A stretch of 64,000 bases of DNA from Massilia sp. 9096 (GTDB lineage: Bacteria; Pseudomonadota; Gammaproteobacteria; Burkholderiales; Burkholderiaceae_D). Under the pieces are notes generated by a model, which saw only the letters and a program-made list of their open reading frames with translations, was not told the origin of the DNA and made no database searches. Position numbers and translations under genes: made by a program. Position 1 is the stretch's first letter. The number at the start of each line of letters is the position of its first letter. Where the stretch lies: NCBI RefSeq assembly GCF_000745265.1, contig NZ_JQNN01000001.1, positions 1,798,001 to 1,862,000 of the forward strand, written 5' to 3'. This document shows positions 53,105 to 62,462 of this stretch, one piece after another.

Positions 53105-54154
53105 TCAAGCCGCCAGCGACGCGTTGTCGATCACGAAGCGGTACTTGACGTCGCCCTTGAGCATGCGCTCGTAGGCTTCGTTGATTTCGTCGGCGCGGAT
53201 CATCTCGATGTCGGCGACGATGTTGTGCTCGGCGCAGAAGTCCAGCATCTCCTGGGTTTCCGGGATCCCGCCGATCATCGAGCCGGCGATCGAACGGCGC
53301 TTGGTGATCAGGTTGAACACCTGCGGCGACGGGTGGGGCGTGGCCGGCGCGCCGACCAGCACCAGGGTACCGTCGCGCTTGAGCAGGTTCAGGAAAGCGT
53401 CCAGGTCGTGCGGCGCGGCGACGGTGTCGACGATCAGGTCCAGCGTCTTGGTCTTGGCGGCCATCGCGGCCGGGTCTTTCGAGACCACGACTTCGTGCGC
53501 GCCCAGCTCGATCGCATCCTGGCGCTTCGATTCCGAAGTGGTGAACGCGACCACGTGTGCGCCCATCGCGCGCGCCAGCTTGATGCCCATGTGACCCAGG
53601 CCGCCGATGCCGACCACGCCGACGGTCTTGCCCGGACCCGCGCCCCAGTGGCGCAGCGGCGAATAGGTGGTGATGCCGGCGCACAGCAGCGGCGCCACCG
53701 CGGCCAGGTGCTGTTCCTGGTGACCGACGCGCAGCACGAAGCGCTCGTGCACGACGATCTGCTGCGAGTAGCCGCCCAGCGTGTGGCCCGGCGCGTCCGG
53801 GGTCGGACCGTTGTAGGTGCCGACCATGTTGTCGCAGTAGTTTTCCAGGCCATCACCGCAATCGGCGCAATGCTGGCAGCTGTCGACCATGCAGCCGACG
53901 CCGACCAGGTCGCCGACCTTGTGGGTCTTGACGTGGTCGCCGACCACGCTCACGCGGCCGACGATCTCATGGCCGGGTACGCACGGGAACTGGGTGCCGG
54001 CCCATTCGGCGCGCACGGTGTGCAGGTCCGAGTGGCACACGCCGCAGAAGGCAATGTCGATCTGGACGTCGTGCGCACCGGGCGCACGGCGCGTGATATC
54101 GAGCGATTCGAGGGGCTTGTCGGCAGCGTAGGCGCCGTAGGCTTTGACGGTCAT
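53105..54154 (-). CDS. Zinc-dependent NAD(P) alcohol dehydrogenase (YahK/cinnamyl-type)
   Basis: A 349-residue medium-chain dehydrogenase. The catalytic zinc ligands include Cys37 in FCGVCHSDLH and His62/Glu63 in VPGHEIVGRV. The structural zinc is held by Cys93, 96, 99 and 107 (DSCQHCADCGDGLENYC). The cofactor loop is GIGGLGHMGIKLARAMG at about residues 172-188, followed by FTTSESK, which suggests NADP preference in this group. It reduces aldehydes to alcohols or the reverse. The start at 54154 follows AAGGAA. A 101-base gap separates it from the cupin gene on the same strand. Confidence 0.9.
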   Translation of the reverse strand: MTVKAYGAYAADKPLESLDITRRAPGAHDVQIDIAFCGVCHSDLHTVRAEWAGTQFPCVPGHEIVGRVSVVGDHVKTHKVGDLVGVGCMVDSCQHCADCGDGLENYCDNMVGTYNGPTPDAPGHTLGGYSQQIVVHERFVLRVGHQEQHLAAVAPLLCAGITTYSPLRHWGAGPGKTVGVVGIGGLGHMGIKLARAMGAHVVAFTTSESKRQDAIELGAHEVVVSKDPAAMAAKTKTLDLIVDTVAAPHDLDAFLNLLKRDGTLVLVGAPATPHPSPQVFNLITKRRSIAGSMIGGIPETQEMLDFCAEHNIVADIEMIRADEINEAYERMLKGDVKYRFVIDNASLAA

Positions 54155-54255
54155 CGGTAAATTCCTTTCGTGTCGTTACATTGGCGTGGCTGGGCTGAGG
54201 TTCGCCAGCCGGACCGGCATGGTAACGGGATTTCACAATTCGCGCTGGGACGCGC

Positions 54256-54669
54256 TCAGTCATGCGCGCCCAGCGCGGACAGGTAGTCGGCGTCGGTCAC
54301 TTTGTCGAGCCAGACTACGTTGACACCGTCCAGCGCTTCCTGCACCGCGATGTGGGTCATAGCGGTGGTCGAGGTGGCGCCGTGCCAGTGCTTGTGGCCC
54401 GGCGGGCACCAGACCACGTCGCCGGCGCGGATCTCGACCTTGGCCTCGCCCTCGCACTGGGTCCAGCCACAGCCGGCGCTGACGATCAGCGTCTGGCCGA
54501 GCGGATGCGTGTGCCAGGCCGAGCGCGCCCCCGGTTCGAAGGTCACGCTCGCGCACGACACGCGCGCGGGCGCGGGCGGCGCATTCAGCATGTCGATGCG
54601 CACGCTGCCGGTGAAGTATTGTTCGGGGCCTGGCATGGATGGCTGGCAGCCGACGCGTTTGAGAATCAT
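54256..54669 (-). CDS. Cupin domain protein
   Basis: A 137-residue single cupin. Motif 1 is [24 protein letters not shown], with two His and the later Glu; motif 2 is [13 protein letters not shown]. The metal-binding His residues are intact. Such proteins include carboxymuconolactone-decarboxylase partners and small dioxygenases or binding proteins; the function here is unknown. The start at 54669 ([12 protein letters not shown]) follows AAGGAAA. It is transcribed towards the alcohol dehydrogenase and lies next to a broken LysR gene that may once have controlled both. Confidence 0.83.
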   Translation of the reverse strand: MILKRVGCQPSMPGPEQYFTGSVRIDMLNAPPAPARVSCASVTFEPGARSAWHTHPLGQTLIVSAGCGWTQCEGEAKVEIRAGDVVWCPPGHKHWHGATSTTAMTHIAVQEALDGVNVVWLDKVTDADYLSALGAHD

Positions 54670-54792
54670 GGCTTTTCCTTTCGGTTCGAAGACGGCGACT
54701 ATACCGCCCGCCGGACGCGGCGAATAGCCGGCCCGCGCTCACTACCGACATGAGCCGGTTTCATGAACGTGGCTGACGCTCAGCCTTGCAGC

Positions 54793-55279
54793 TCAGCCTT
54801 GCCGCAGCGCCGCCAGCACCAGCGCGAACGCCGGCGAAGCCTGGCGCCGGCTCGGGTAGTACTGGTGGGCCGATGTCGATCATGCCGTACTCGATGTTGA
54901 TCTCGACCTTCACCTCCGGATAGGCGGCCAGCGCCTTCGACAGGCGCGGCCACAGCACGGTGCCGGCGGCATGGTCGTGGGCGGTGATGCGGATGGTGCC
55001 GGCCGGCCTACCGCGCGCCGCGTCCAGCGCCGCCAGGCCGGCCTCGATGCCCTCGTAATGCGGCGCCAGCTCGGCGTACAGGCGCTCGCCGGCCTCGGTC
55101 GGCGCCACCCCGCGCGTCGTGCGCGCCAGCAGGCGCACCTCCAGCCTGGCTTCGAGCGCACGCATCGCATGGCTGAGCGCCGACTGCGACACCCCGAGCT
55201 GCGCCGCCGCGCGTGTAAAGCTGCGCTCGCGCGCGACCAGGATGAAGGCCTGCAGGCTGTTGAAGTCGGTGCGCGGCAT
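54793..55279 (-). pseudogene. LysR-family regulator with a large out-of-frame internal deletion
   Basis: From 55279 the reading frame gives an intact N-terminus (MPRTDFNSLQAFILVARERSFTRAAAQLGVSQSALSHAMRAL) and the start of the effector domain to VEINIEYGMIDI. Directly after, in another frame, come YYPSRRQASPAFALVLAALRQG and a stop at 54793-54795, the usual C-terminus of this LysR subgroup. About 120 residues between are missing, and the junction changes frame, so the encoded product runs on in a wrong frame to 54761. DNA binding could remain but effector control is lost. CTCAGCCTTGC occurs twice (54779 and 54792) around the old stop. It lies upstream of and on the same strand as the cupin gene. 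Confidence 0.82.
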
Positions 55280-55490
55280 GGCGGCCCTGTCAAAAAAGCG
55301 AGGCCGGTATTAAAGCATGGATGCGCTTGTAAACACGGCACCGCTTTCCACGCGCCAGTCTCTGATGCCTGGGAAACAGGGTTCCGGGAACGCCAAGACG
55401 CTGTCGCATCAAAACCGCGTAGCCGTACGACGCGAGGAAACAGACGCGTGTATCATCATTTCATTCGATGGCACTGCGCCAGGAGTCTGG

Positions 55491-56528
55491 ATGGGCGAAC
55501 ACTTCAATGATGGTTTCGAGATCGAGCAACTGGTGCCCGGCTTCCGGCCGCCGCAGCAGGGCGCGGTGGTGGATCACGGCAGGTTCGACGATGCCGCCGT
55601 GGCGGCCGCCGACAAAGAGATGCGCCACTGGGTGAGCCAGGCCGCGGGTCCGCTCGCACCCGGCTCCGAGCAGCATCGCGCCGAGACTTGCCGCATGTTT
55701 CGTGAAACCTTCAACCCCTACCGGCCGGCCGTGCTCGACTGGCCGCAGCTCGAGCCGGCGGCGCTGGCGCGCATCGTCGCGCTGCCGATCTGGGACATCG
55801 CCGTGCAGACCGAAGGCAAGGCGCGGCTGCGCATGGCGGCGTATGCCGGCACGGTCGCCGTCCCCGACATGCGCGGCGCGCTGGCCCTGAACGCCTGGGA
55901 AGAGAACCGCCACAAGGAAGTGCTGTCGCGCATGGTCGCGGCCTACGGCATCCCGCTCGCGCCGGAAGCGCCCTATGCCTGGCCCAAGGACGCCGAATGG
56001 GCCTACCTGGTCACCGGCTACAGCGAATGCATCGACAGCTTCTTCGCCTTCGGCCTGTTCGAAGTCGCACGCCGCTCGGGCCTGTTCCCGCGCGAACTGG
56101 TCGACACCTTCGAGCCCGTCATGCAGGAAGAGTGCCGCCACATCCTGCTGTTCGCGAACTGGCTGGCCTGGCACCGCGCCAAGTTGTCCTGGTGGCGCCG
56201 CGTGCGCTTCGAAGCCAAGGTCGCGCGCGTGTGGGCCTTCCTGATCTGGGAACGCATCGGCCTGGCGCGCTCGATCGACGGCGACGGCGCGCCCAGCCAG
56301 CAGGACAACAACTTCACGCTCAACGGCGCCCAAGCGGTCACGCTCGAAGCGCCGACGATCCGCGAGCTCCTGAGCCTGTGCGTGGAAGAAAACGACCGCC
56401 GTTTTTCAGGCTACGACGCACGCCTGCAGCGCCCGACCACCGTGCCGGCGCTGGCGCGGCTGGCCTTGCGCCTGATGCCCGGCCGGGCCGCGCGCACGCC
56501 GGGCGACCAGGCGCAGCGCCCGAACTGA
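55491..56528 (+). CDS. Ferritin-like diiron protein next to the hopanoid cluster
   Basis: A 345-residue protein starting at 55491 after AGGAG. Four helices carry possible iron ligands: VQTEGKARLRMAAYAG (Glu), NAWEENRHKEVLSRMVAAYG (Glu-x2-His), TGYSECIDSFFAFGLFEVA (Glu), and MQEECRHILLFANWLAWH (Glu-x2-His). This is the spacing of ferritin-like diiron carboxylate proteins such as desaturases, AurF-like oxygenases or membrane-associated hydroxylases. No family name is certain. It converges with hpnA, 26 bases apart, and is placed at the edge of the hopanoid genes, so modification of a lipid is possible but is inference. No transmembrane helix is evident. Confidence 0.7.
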   Translation: MGEHFNDGFEIEQLVPGFRPPQQGAVVDHGRFDDAAVAAADKEMRHWVSQAAGPLAPGSEQHRAETCRMFRETFNPYRPAVLDWPQLEPAALARIVALPIWDIAVQTEGKARLRMAAYAGTVAVPDMRGALALNAWEENRHKEVLSRMVAAYGIPLAPEAPYAWPKDAEWAYLVTGYSECIDSFFAFGLFEVARRSGLFPRELVDTFEPVMQEECRHILLFANWLAWHRAKLSWWRRVRFEAKVARVWAFLIWERIGLARSIDGDGAPSQQDNNFTLNGAQAVTLEAPTIRELLSLCVEENDRRFSGYDARLQRPTTVPALARLALRLMPGRAARTPGDQAQRPN

Positions 56529-56554
56529 GCGAGCCGAGCATGCCTGTCCAACAC

Positions 56555-57565
56555 TTACTTCAGGTAGCCGGCCTGGGCGAACCAGTCCAGTGCGCTGCGC
56601 AGCGCTTCGCGGTAGCCGCGCGGCCGGTAGCCCAGTTCGCGTTCGGCCTTGGCCGAGGTGAAGAACATGCGGTTGCGCGACATGCGCAGGCCGTCGACGG
56701 TCATGAAGGGTTCGCGCCCGTTGAAATGCGCCAGGGCTTGCGCCACGTGCGCCAGCGGAATCAGGGGCGCGACCGGCAGGCGCACGCGCGGCGCGCGGCG
56801 GCCGGCCAGCTGGGCAATCTCGCCGAGCAGCTCGCGCAGCATCAGGTTTTCGCCGCCCAGGATGTAGCGCTGCCCCACCCGTCCGCGGGCCAAAGCCAGC
56901 AGGTGGCCCCGGGCGACGTCGTCGACGTCGACCACGTTCAGGCCGGTCTCGACGAAGGCCGGCATGCGCCCGCACGCCGCCTCGACGATGATGCGTCCGG
57001 TCGGGGTCGGGCGCACGTCGTGGGCGCCGATCGGGGTGGACGGATTGACGATCACGGCCGGCAAGCCATCCTGCCCGATCATGCGCTCGACCAGGCGTTC
57101 GGCCACGATCTTGCTGCGCTTGTAGGCGCCGATCGCCTCCTCGGCCCGGGCCGGCTGGTCCTCGCTGGCGTTGACGGTGTCGGGGCCGACCTTGAGCGTG
57201 GCCACGCTGCTGGTGTAGACCACGCGCCGGGTACCGGCCGCGAGCGCCGCGCGCATCACCGCGCCCGCGCCTTCCAGGTTGTTGCGCACGATGTCCTCGG
57301 GGTCGCGCGCCCACAGGCGGTAGTCGGCCGCCACGTGCAGCAGCGACGCGCAGCCGGCCAGCGCGCGTTCGACCGCGGCTTCGTCGCGCATGTCGGCCTC
57401 GACGATCTCGGCGCCTTGCGCGCGCAGGGCGTCGACGTTGGCGCGCGGGCTGCTCGCGCGCACCAGCAGGCGCACGTCGTGGCCCTGCGCCAGCGCCGCA
57501 CGCGCCACCGCGGAACCGATGAAGCCGGCCGCGCCGGTAATCAGGATCTTTTCTTGCAATGCCAT
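56555..57565 (-). CDS. hpnA: Hopanoid-associated sugar epimerase HpnA
   Basis: A 336-residue NAD-dependent epimerase/dehydratase (extended SDR). It has the NAD loop ITGAAGFIGSAVARAAL at about residues 8-24, VVYTSSVATLKVG, the catalytic YKRSK (Tyr and Lys), and NPSTPIGAHDVRPTP typical of HpnA. HpnA is linked to bacteriohopane polyol side-chain formation, reaction not fully settled. The ATG at 57563-57565 follows GGAGG. It is divergent from ispH, 116 bases apart, and convergent with the diiron gene. Confidence 0.87.
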   Translation of the reverse strand: MALQEKILITGAAGFIGSAVARAALAQGHDVRLLVRASSPRANVDALRAQGAEIVEADMRDEAAVERALAGCASLLHVAADYRLWARDPEDIVRNNLEGAGAVMRAALAAGTRRVVYTSSVATLKVGPDTVNASEDQPARAEEAIGAYKRSKIVAERLVERMIGQDGLPAVIVNPSTPIGAHDVRPTPTGRIIVEAACGRMPAFVETGLNVVDVDDVARGHLLALARGRVGQRYILGGENLMLRELLGEIAQLAGRRAPRVRLPVAPLIPLAHVAQALAHFNGREPFMTVDGLRMSRNRMFFTSAKAERELGYRPRGYREALRSALDWFAQAGYLK

Positions 57566-57681
57566 GGGCACCTCCGTGGCGCGATTGTAAACGCAGCGGC
57601 TGAGATACGCCCCCACGGTACGTGCGCATCGAACCCGGCTGCGGTCCCATCATTGACCACCATCCACCACGGAGAACGACC

Positions 57682-58614
57682 ATGAGAGTCGTCCTTGCCC
57701 AGCCGCGCGGCTTTTGCGCCGGCGTCGTCCGCGCCATCGAGATCGTCGAGCGCTCGCTCGAACGCCACGGCGCCCCGGTGTACGTACGCCACGAGATCGT
57801 CCACAACAAGCACGTGGTGCAGGGCCTGCGCGACCAGGGCGCGGTGTTCGTCGAGGAACTGGACCAGGTGCCGAACGACGCCGTGACGATCTTTTCCGCG
57901 CACGGCGTGTCGCGCACGGTCGAAGGCGACGCGCGCGCGCGCGGCCTGCACGTGCTGGACGCCACCTGCCCGCTGGTGGCCAAGGTCCACGTGCAGGGCC
58001 GCCAGTACGCCGCCAGCGGACGCACCGTGATCCTGATCGGCCACGCCGGCCACCCCGAGGTCGAAGGCACGATGGGCCAGATCGACGGCCGCGTGCTGCT
58101 GGTGCAGGACGAAGCCGGCGTCGCCGCGCTCGACCTGCCCGTGGATGCGCCGGTCGCCTACGTCACCCAGACCACGCTCAGCGTCGACGACACGCGCGGC
58201 ATCATCGCCGCCCTGGAACGGCGCTTTTCCGACATCGTCGGCCCGGACGTGCGCGACATCTGCTACGCCACGCAAAACCGCCAGCGCGCGGTGCGCGAGC
58301 TGTGCAAGCAGGTCGACGTGCTGCTGATCGTCGGCGCGGCCAACAGCTCGAACTCGAACCGCCTGCGCGAGATCGGCGCCGAATGCGGCGTGCCGAGCTA
58401 CCTGCTCGCCAGCGGCAACGAGTTTGATGCGTCCTGGGTGCTCGGCGCCGCCACGGTCGGCATCACGGCCGGCGCCTCGGCGCCCGAAGCGATGGTCGAG
58501 CACGTGATCAATGCATTGCGCCGCCTCGGCCCCGTCGACATCACGACGATGGACGGCCTGGTCGAGCGCGTCGAATTCCGCCTGCCGGCCGAGCTGGCCG
58601 GCATCCCCGCCTGA
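57682..58614 (+). CDS. ispH: 4-hydroxy-3-methylbut-2-enyl diphosphate reductase
   Basis: A 310-residue [4Fe-4S] enzyme of the MEP pathway, giving IPP and DMAPP. Cluster ligands are Cys12 ([12 protein letters not shown]), Cys96 ([11 protein letters not shown]) and Cys194 ([10 protein letters not shown]); the substrate-binding Ser-Asn patch is [11 protein letters not shown]. Start at 57682 fixed by GGAGA and family length. Located at the head of the hopanoid genes hpnH-L, it supplies isoprenoid precursor, which makes functional sense. A second copy elsewhere in the genome is possible, as in other proteobacteria. Confidence 0.93.
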   Translation: MRVVLAQPRGFCAGVVRAIEIVERSLERHGAPVYVRHEIVHNKHVVQGLRDQGAVFVEELDQVPNDAVTIFSAHGVSRTVEGDARARGLHVLDATCPLVAKVHVQGRQYAASGRTVILIGHAGHPEVEGTMGQIDGRVLLVQDEAGVAALDLPVDAPVAYVTQTTLSVDDTRGIIAALERRFSDIVGPDVRDICYATQNRQRAVRELCKQVDVLLIVGAANSSNSNRLREIGAECGVPSYLLASGNEFDASWVLGAATVGITAGASAPEAMVEHVINALRRLGPVDITTMDGLVERVEFRLPAELAGIPA

Positions 58615-58640
58615 CCCATTTCAAAAATCCTGGAGAACCC

Positions 58641-59804
58641 ATGGCCATTCCCCTGCTCCAAAAGACCCTGGTCGGCGCCTACGTGATGCGCAAGCACCTG
58701 GCCGGCGAGAAGCGCTACCCGCTGGCGCTGATGCTCGAGCCGCTGTTCCGCTGCAACCTGGCGTGCTCGGGCTGCGGCAAGATCGACTACCCGACCGAGA
58801 TCCTCGACCAGCGCCTGTCGATCGAAGAGTGCCTCGGCGCCGTCGACGAATGCGGCGCGCCGGTGGTCTCGATCGCCGGCGGCGAGCCGCTGCTGCACAA
58901 GGACATGCCGGCCATCGTCGAAGGCATCATCGAACGCAAGAAGTTCGTCTACCTGTGCACCAACGCCCTCCTGATGGAAAAGAAGCTCGACCAGTACAAG
59001 CCGAGCCCCTTCTTCGTCTGGTCGGTGCACCTGGATGGCGACGAAGAGACCCATGACCGCGCGGTCAGCCAGGCCGGCGTCTACAAGCGCGCCGTGGCCG
59101 CGATCCGCAAGGCCAAGGAAGCGGGCTTTCGCGTCAACATCAACTGCACGCTGTTCAACGACGCCAACGCCGAGCGCGTCGCCGGCTTCTTCGACACGGT
59201 CAAGGAGATGGGCGTGGACGGTATCACGGTGTCGCCGGGTTACGCCTACGAGCGCGCGCCGGAACAGGAACACTTCCTGAACCGCACCGCCACCAAGCAG
59301 CTGTTCCGCGACATCCTCAAGCGCGGCGAAGGCGGCAAGCGCTGGGCCTTCAGCCAGTCCAGCCTGTTCCTCGATTTCCTGGCCGGGAACCAGACCTACC
59401 ACTGCACGCCCTGGGGCAACCCGGCGCGCACCGTGTTCGGCTGGCAGCGTCCGTGCTACCTGCTGGGCGAGGGCTATGCCCCGACCTTCAAGGCGCTGAT
59501 GGAAGAAACCGACTGGGACGCCTACGGCACCGGCAAGTACGAGAAATGCGCCAACTGCATGGTCCACAGCGGCTACGAGGCCAGCGCCGTGATCGACACC
59601 ATCTCCAGCCCGCTCAAGGCCGCCAAGGTCGCCCTGAAAGGCGTCGCGACCTCGGGTCCGATGGCGCCGGACATCGCGCTCGAAGGCCAGCGTCCGGCCC
59701 AGTACGTGCACTCGCGCCACGTGGCGATCAAGCTGGAAGAGATCCGCGGCCGGCGCGCCACCACGCCGGCGAGCGCGACGGCCAGCGCGGCCAAGCCGGG
59801 CTGA
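58641..59804 (+). CDS. hpnH: Radical SAM adenosyl-hopene transferase HpnH
   Basis: A 387-residue radical SAM protein. The cluster motif is Cys38-x3-Cys42-x2-Cys45 (FRCNLACSGCGKIDYP). The SAM-binding IAGGEPLLHKDM follows, with FVYLCTNALLMEKKLD. HpnH joins the 5'-deoxyadenosyl group of SAM to diploptene, giving adenosylhopane, the first step of side-chain formation. GGAGA upstream and the N-terminus MAIPLLQKTLVGAYVMRKH match the family. It lies 26 bases downstream of ispH and 30 upstream of hpnI. The C-terminus adds an Ala-rich tail. Confidence 0.93.
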   Translation: MAIPLLQKTLVGAYVMRKHLAGEKRYPLALMLEPLFRCNLACSGCGKIDYPTEILDQRLSIEECLGAVDECGAPVVSIAGGEPLLHKDMPAIVEGIIERKKFVYLCTNALLMEKKLDQYKPSPFFVWSVHLDGDEETHDRAVSQAGVYKRAVAAIRKAKEAGFRVNINCTLFNDANAERVAGFFDTVKEMGVDGITVSPGYAYERAPEQEHFLNRTATKQLFRDILKRGEGGKRWAFSQSSLFLDFLAGNQTYHCTPWGNPARTVFGWQRPCYLLGEGYAPTFKALMEETDWDAYGTGKYEKCANCMVHSGYEASAVIDTISSPLKAAKVALKGVATSGPMAPDIALEGQRPAQYVHSRHVAIKLEEIRGRRATTPASATASAAKPG

Positions 59805-59834
59805 CGCTTCCCCAACCAGCCAGGACACCAGAGG

Positions 59835-61010
59835 ATGCCGCTCGCCTTCACCGTCGCCGGAACGCTGCTGACGACGCTCGCCACGCTGTACGGGCTGGCG
59901 GCGCTGCTGTGCCGTCCGCGCACGTGGACGCGCGCGGGCGCAGGCGCAAGTGCGGGCGCGCGCCCGGACCTTGCGCGGCAGCCGGTAACGGTCCTGAAGC
60001 CGCTGTGCGGATTCGAAGCGCGTCTCGAAGCCAACCTCGACACCCTGTGCCGCCAGACCCACCCGCACTACCAGATCGTGTTCGGCGTGCGCGCGGCGGA
60101 CGATCCGGCCATCGCCGTGGTGCGGCGCCTGCAGGCGCGCTACCCGGCGGTGGACATGGAACTGGTGGTCGATCCGCGCGTCCATGGCGGCAACCTCAAG
60201 GTCAGCAACCTGATCAACATGATGGCGGCGGCGCGCCACCCCTGGCTGGTGCTGGCCGACAGCGACATCGCCGTCGATGCCGACTACCTGGAACGCGTCA
60301 GCGCGCCGCTCGCGGATCCTCAGGCCGGCATCGTCACCTGCCTGTACCGCGGCATTCCTGAAGGCGGCTTGTGGAGCCGCGTCGGCGCGCTGTTCATCGA
60401 CACCTGGTTCGCGCCGTCGGTGGCGGTGGCCAGCCGCGGCGGCAGCAGCGAGTTCGGCTTCGGCGCGACGATCGCGCTGCGGCTGGACGCCTTGCGCGCC
60501 ATCGGCGGCTTCGAGGTGCTGAAGGACCGGCTGGCCGACGATTTCTGGCTGGGCGAGCTCACCCGCCGGCAGGGCTTGCGCACCGTCCTGTCCGACGTCG
60601 TGGTCGGCACCGACGTCACCGAACAAAGTCTCCAAGCGCTGTGGCGGCGCGAGCGGCGCTGGATGCAGACGATCCGCTCGCTCAACGGCCCCGGCTATGC
60701 GTTCTGTTTCGTCACCTTCACACTGCCGATGCTCGTCCTCGGCCTGCTGCTGGCGCCCGCGTGGTGGAACGCGCTCGTCGGCGCGCTCGGCCTGGCGGCG
60801 CGCGTGCTGCTGCAACGGCGTGCGGCGCCCGGCATCGGCCTGTTGCTGGCGCCCCTGCGCGACGGCCTGCTGCTGCTCGAATGGCTCAGCGGCTTTGCCG
60901 GCGCCACCACGCGCTGGCGCGAGCATCGCCTGGCGGTCGACCGGCGCAGCGAATCGCACTCGACACCAAAACCCATACCCCAACCCGATCGTATCACTCA
61001 AAAAACCTGA
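59835..61010 (+). CDS. hpnI: Hopanoid glycosyltransferase HpnI
   Basis: A 391-residue membrane-bound family 2 glycosyltransferase. It has an N-terminal hydrophobic anchor, VTVLKPLCGFEARLEANLDTL at about residue 50, the nucleotide-binding LVLADSDIAVDADYLE (D-x-D), DDFWLGELTRRQG and QALWRRERRWMQTIR (Q-x2-RW type), and three C-terminal helices. HpnI adds N-acetylglucosamine to bacteriohopanetetrol, which HpnK then deacetylates. A Gly/Ala insert (RAGAGASAGA) follows the anchor. Upstream is ACCAGAGG as a weak ribosome site. Confidence 0.9.
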   Translation: MPLAFTVAGTLLTTLATLYGLAALLCRPRTWTRAGAGASAGARPDLARQPVTVLKPLCGFEARLEANLDTLCRQTHPHYQIVFGVRAADDPAIAVVRRLQARYPAVDMELVVDPRVHGGNLKVSNLINMMAAARHPWLVLADSDIAVDADYLERVSAPLADPQAGIVTCLYRGIPEGGLWSRVGALFIDTWFAPSVAVASRGGSSEFGFGATIALRLDALRAIGGFEVLKDRLADDFWLGELTRRQGLRTVLSDVVVGTDVTEQSLQALWRRERRWMQTIRSLNGPGYAFCFVTFTLPMLVLGLLLAPAWWNALVGALGLAARVLLQRRAAPGIGLLLAPLRDGLLLLEWLSGFAGATTRWREHRLAVDRRSESHSTPKPIPQPDRITQKT

Positions 61011-61028
61011 ACCAAGGCGGAGTCCAAC

Positions 61029-62462
61029 ATGAAGAAGACCCTGTTTCTGCAAGCGCCGTCATTCGACGGCTTCGACGGCGGCGCCGGTTCGCGCTACCAG
61101 GCCAAGCGCGAGATCAAATCGTTCTGGTACCCGACCTGGCTGGCCCAGCCGGCCGCGCTGGTGCCGGGCAGCCGCGTGCTCGACGCGCCGGCCGATGGCT
61201 TGACGATCGCGCAGACGCTCGACATCGCCAAGGACTACGAGCTGGTGATCATCCACACCAGCACGCCCTCGTTCCCGAGCGACGCCCGCTTCGCCGAGCT
61301 GGTCAAGGAGCGCAATCCCGCCGTCATGATCGGCATGGTCGGCGCCAAGGTGATGGTCGACCCGGGCCCGTCGCTGCAGGCCAGCGCCGCCATCGACTTC
61401 GTCGCGCGTGAAGAGTTCGACTACACCTGCCGCGACGTCGCCGAAGGCCAGAGCCTGTCCGACATCGCCGGCATCAGCTGGAAGGACGCGGACGGCAAGG
61501 TCAAGCACAACGCACCGCGCCCGATGATCGAGAACATGGACGAGCTGCCGTTCGTCTCGCCCGTGTACAAGCGCGACCTGAACATCAAGAACTACTTCAT
61601 CGGCTACCTGAATTACCCGTACGTGTCGCTGTACACCGGGCGCGGCTGCCGTTCGCGCTGCAGCTTCTGCCTGTGGCCGCAGACCGTGGGCGGACACCGC
61701 TACCGCATCCGCTCGGCCGAGAGCGTGATCGAAGAAGTCAAGTGGATCAAGGAGAACATGCCGGAAGTGAAGGAGATCATGTTCGACGACGATACCTTCA
61801 CCGACTTCCGCCCGCGCGCCGAGGAAATCGCGCGCGGCCTGGGCAAGCTCGGCGTGACCTGGTCGTGCAACGCCAAGGCCAACGTGCCGTATTCGACGCT
61901 GAAGATCATGAAGGACAACGGCCTGCGCCTGCTGCTGGTCGGTTACGAATCCGGCGACGACCAGATCCTCCTGAACATCAAGAAGGGCCTGCGCACCGAC
62001 ATCGCACGGCGCTTCGCGGAAGACTGCCGCAAGCTGGGTATCATGATCCACGGCACCTTCATCCTCGGCCTGCCGGGCGAAACGCAGGAGACCATCGCCA
62101 AGTCGATCGAGTTCGCCAAGGAGATCAATCCGCACACGATCCAGGTCTCGCTGGCTGCGCCCTACCCCGGCACCCGGCTGTACGACCAGGCGATCGAGAA
62201 CGAGTGGATCCCGCCCAACAAGACGATCAACCTGGTCAGCGAGAGCGGCGTGCAGCTGGCCGCGCTGAACTACCCGCACCTGTCGAGCGAGGAGATGTTC
62301 CACGGCGTCGAGCGCTTCTACCGCAGCTTCTACTTCCGTCCTTCCAAGATCTGGGAGATCGTGCGCGAGATGATGAAGAGCTGGGACATGACCAAGCGCC
62401 GCCTGCGCGAAGGCGTCGAGTTCTTCCGCTTCCTGCGCGCGCACGGCGCCGAGCAGGCGTGA
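61029..62462 (+). CDS. hpnJ: Hopanoid biosynthesis radical SAM protein HpnJ
   Basis: A 477-residue radical SAM protein with an N-terminal B12-binding-like domain (about residues 1-150: LVIIHTSTPSFPSDARFAEL, AKVMVDPGPS). The cluster motif follows in YTGRGCRSRCSFCLWPQTVGG (C-x3-C-x2-C). HpnJ is placed in the formation of bacteriohopane cyclitol ether. AAGGCGGAG lies ahead of the ATG. The stop overlaps the hpnK start (GTGA). Length matches the family. Confidence 0.92.
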   Translation: MKKTLFLQAPSFDGFDGGAGSRYQAKREIKSFWYPTWLAQPAALVPGSRVLDAPADGLTIAQTLDIAKDYELVIIHTSTPSFPSDARFAELVKERNPAVMIGMVGAKVMVDPGPSLQASAAIDFVAREEFDYTCRDVAEGQSLSDIAGISWKDADGKVKHNAPRPMIENMDELPFVSPVYKRDLNIKNYFIGYLNYPYVSLYTGRGCRSRCSFCLWPQTVGGHRYRIRSAESVIEEVKWIKENMPEVKEIMFDDDTFTDFRPRAEEIARGLGKLGVTWSCNAKANVPYSTLKIMKDNGLRLLLVGYESGDDQILLNIKKGLRTDIARRFAEDCRKLGIMIHGTFILGLPGETQETIAKSIEFAKEINPHTIQVSLAAPYPGTRLYDQAIENEWIPPNKTINLVSESGVQLAALNYPHLSSEEMFHGVERFYRSFYFRPSKIWEIVREMMKSWDMTKRRLREGVEFFRFLRAHGAEQA

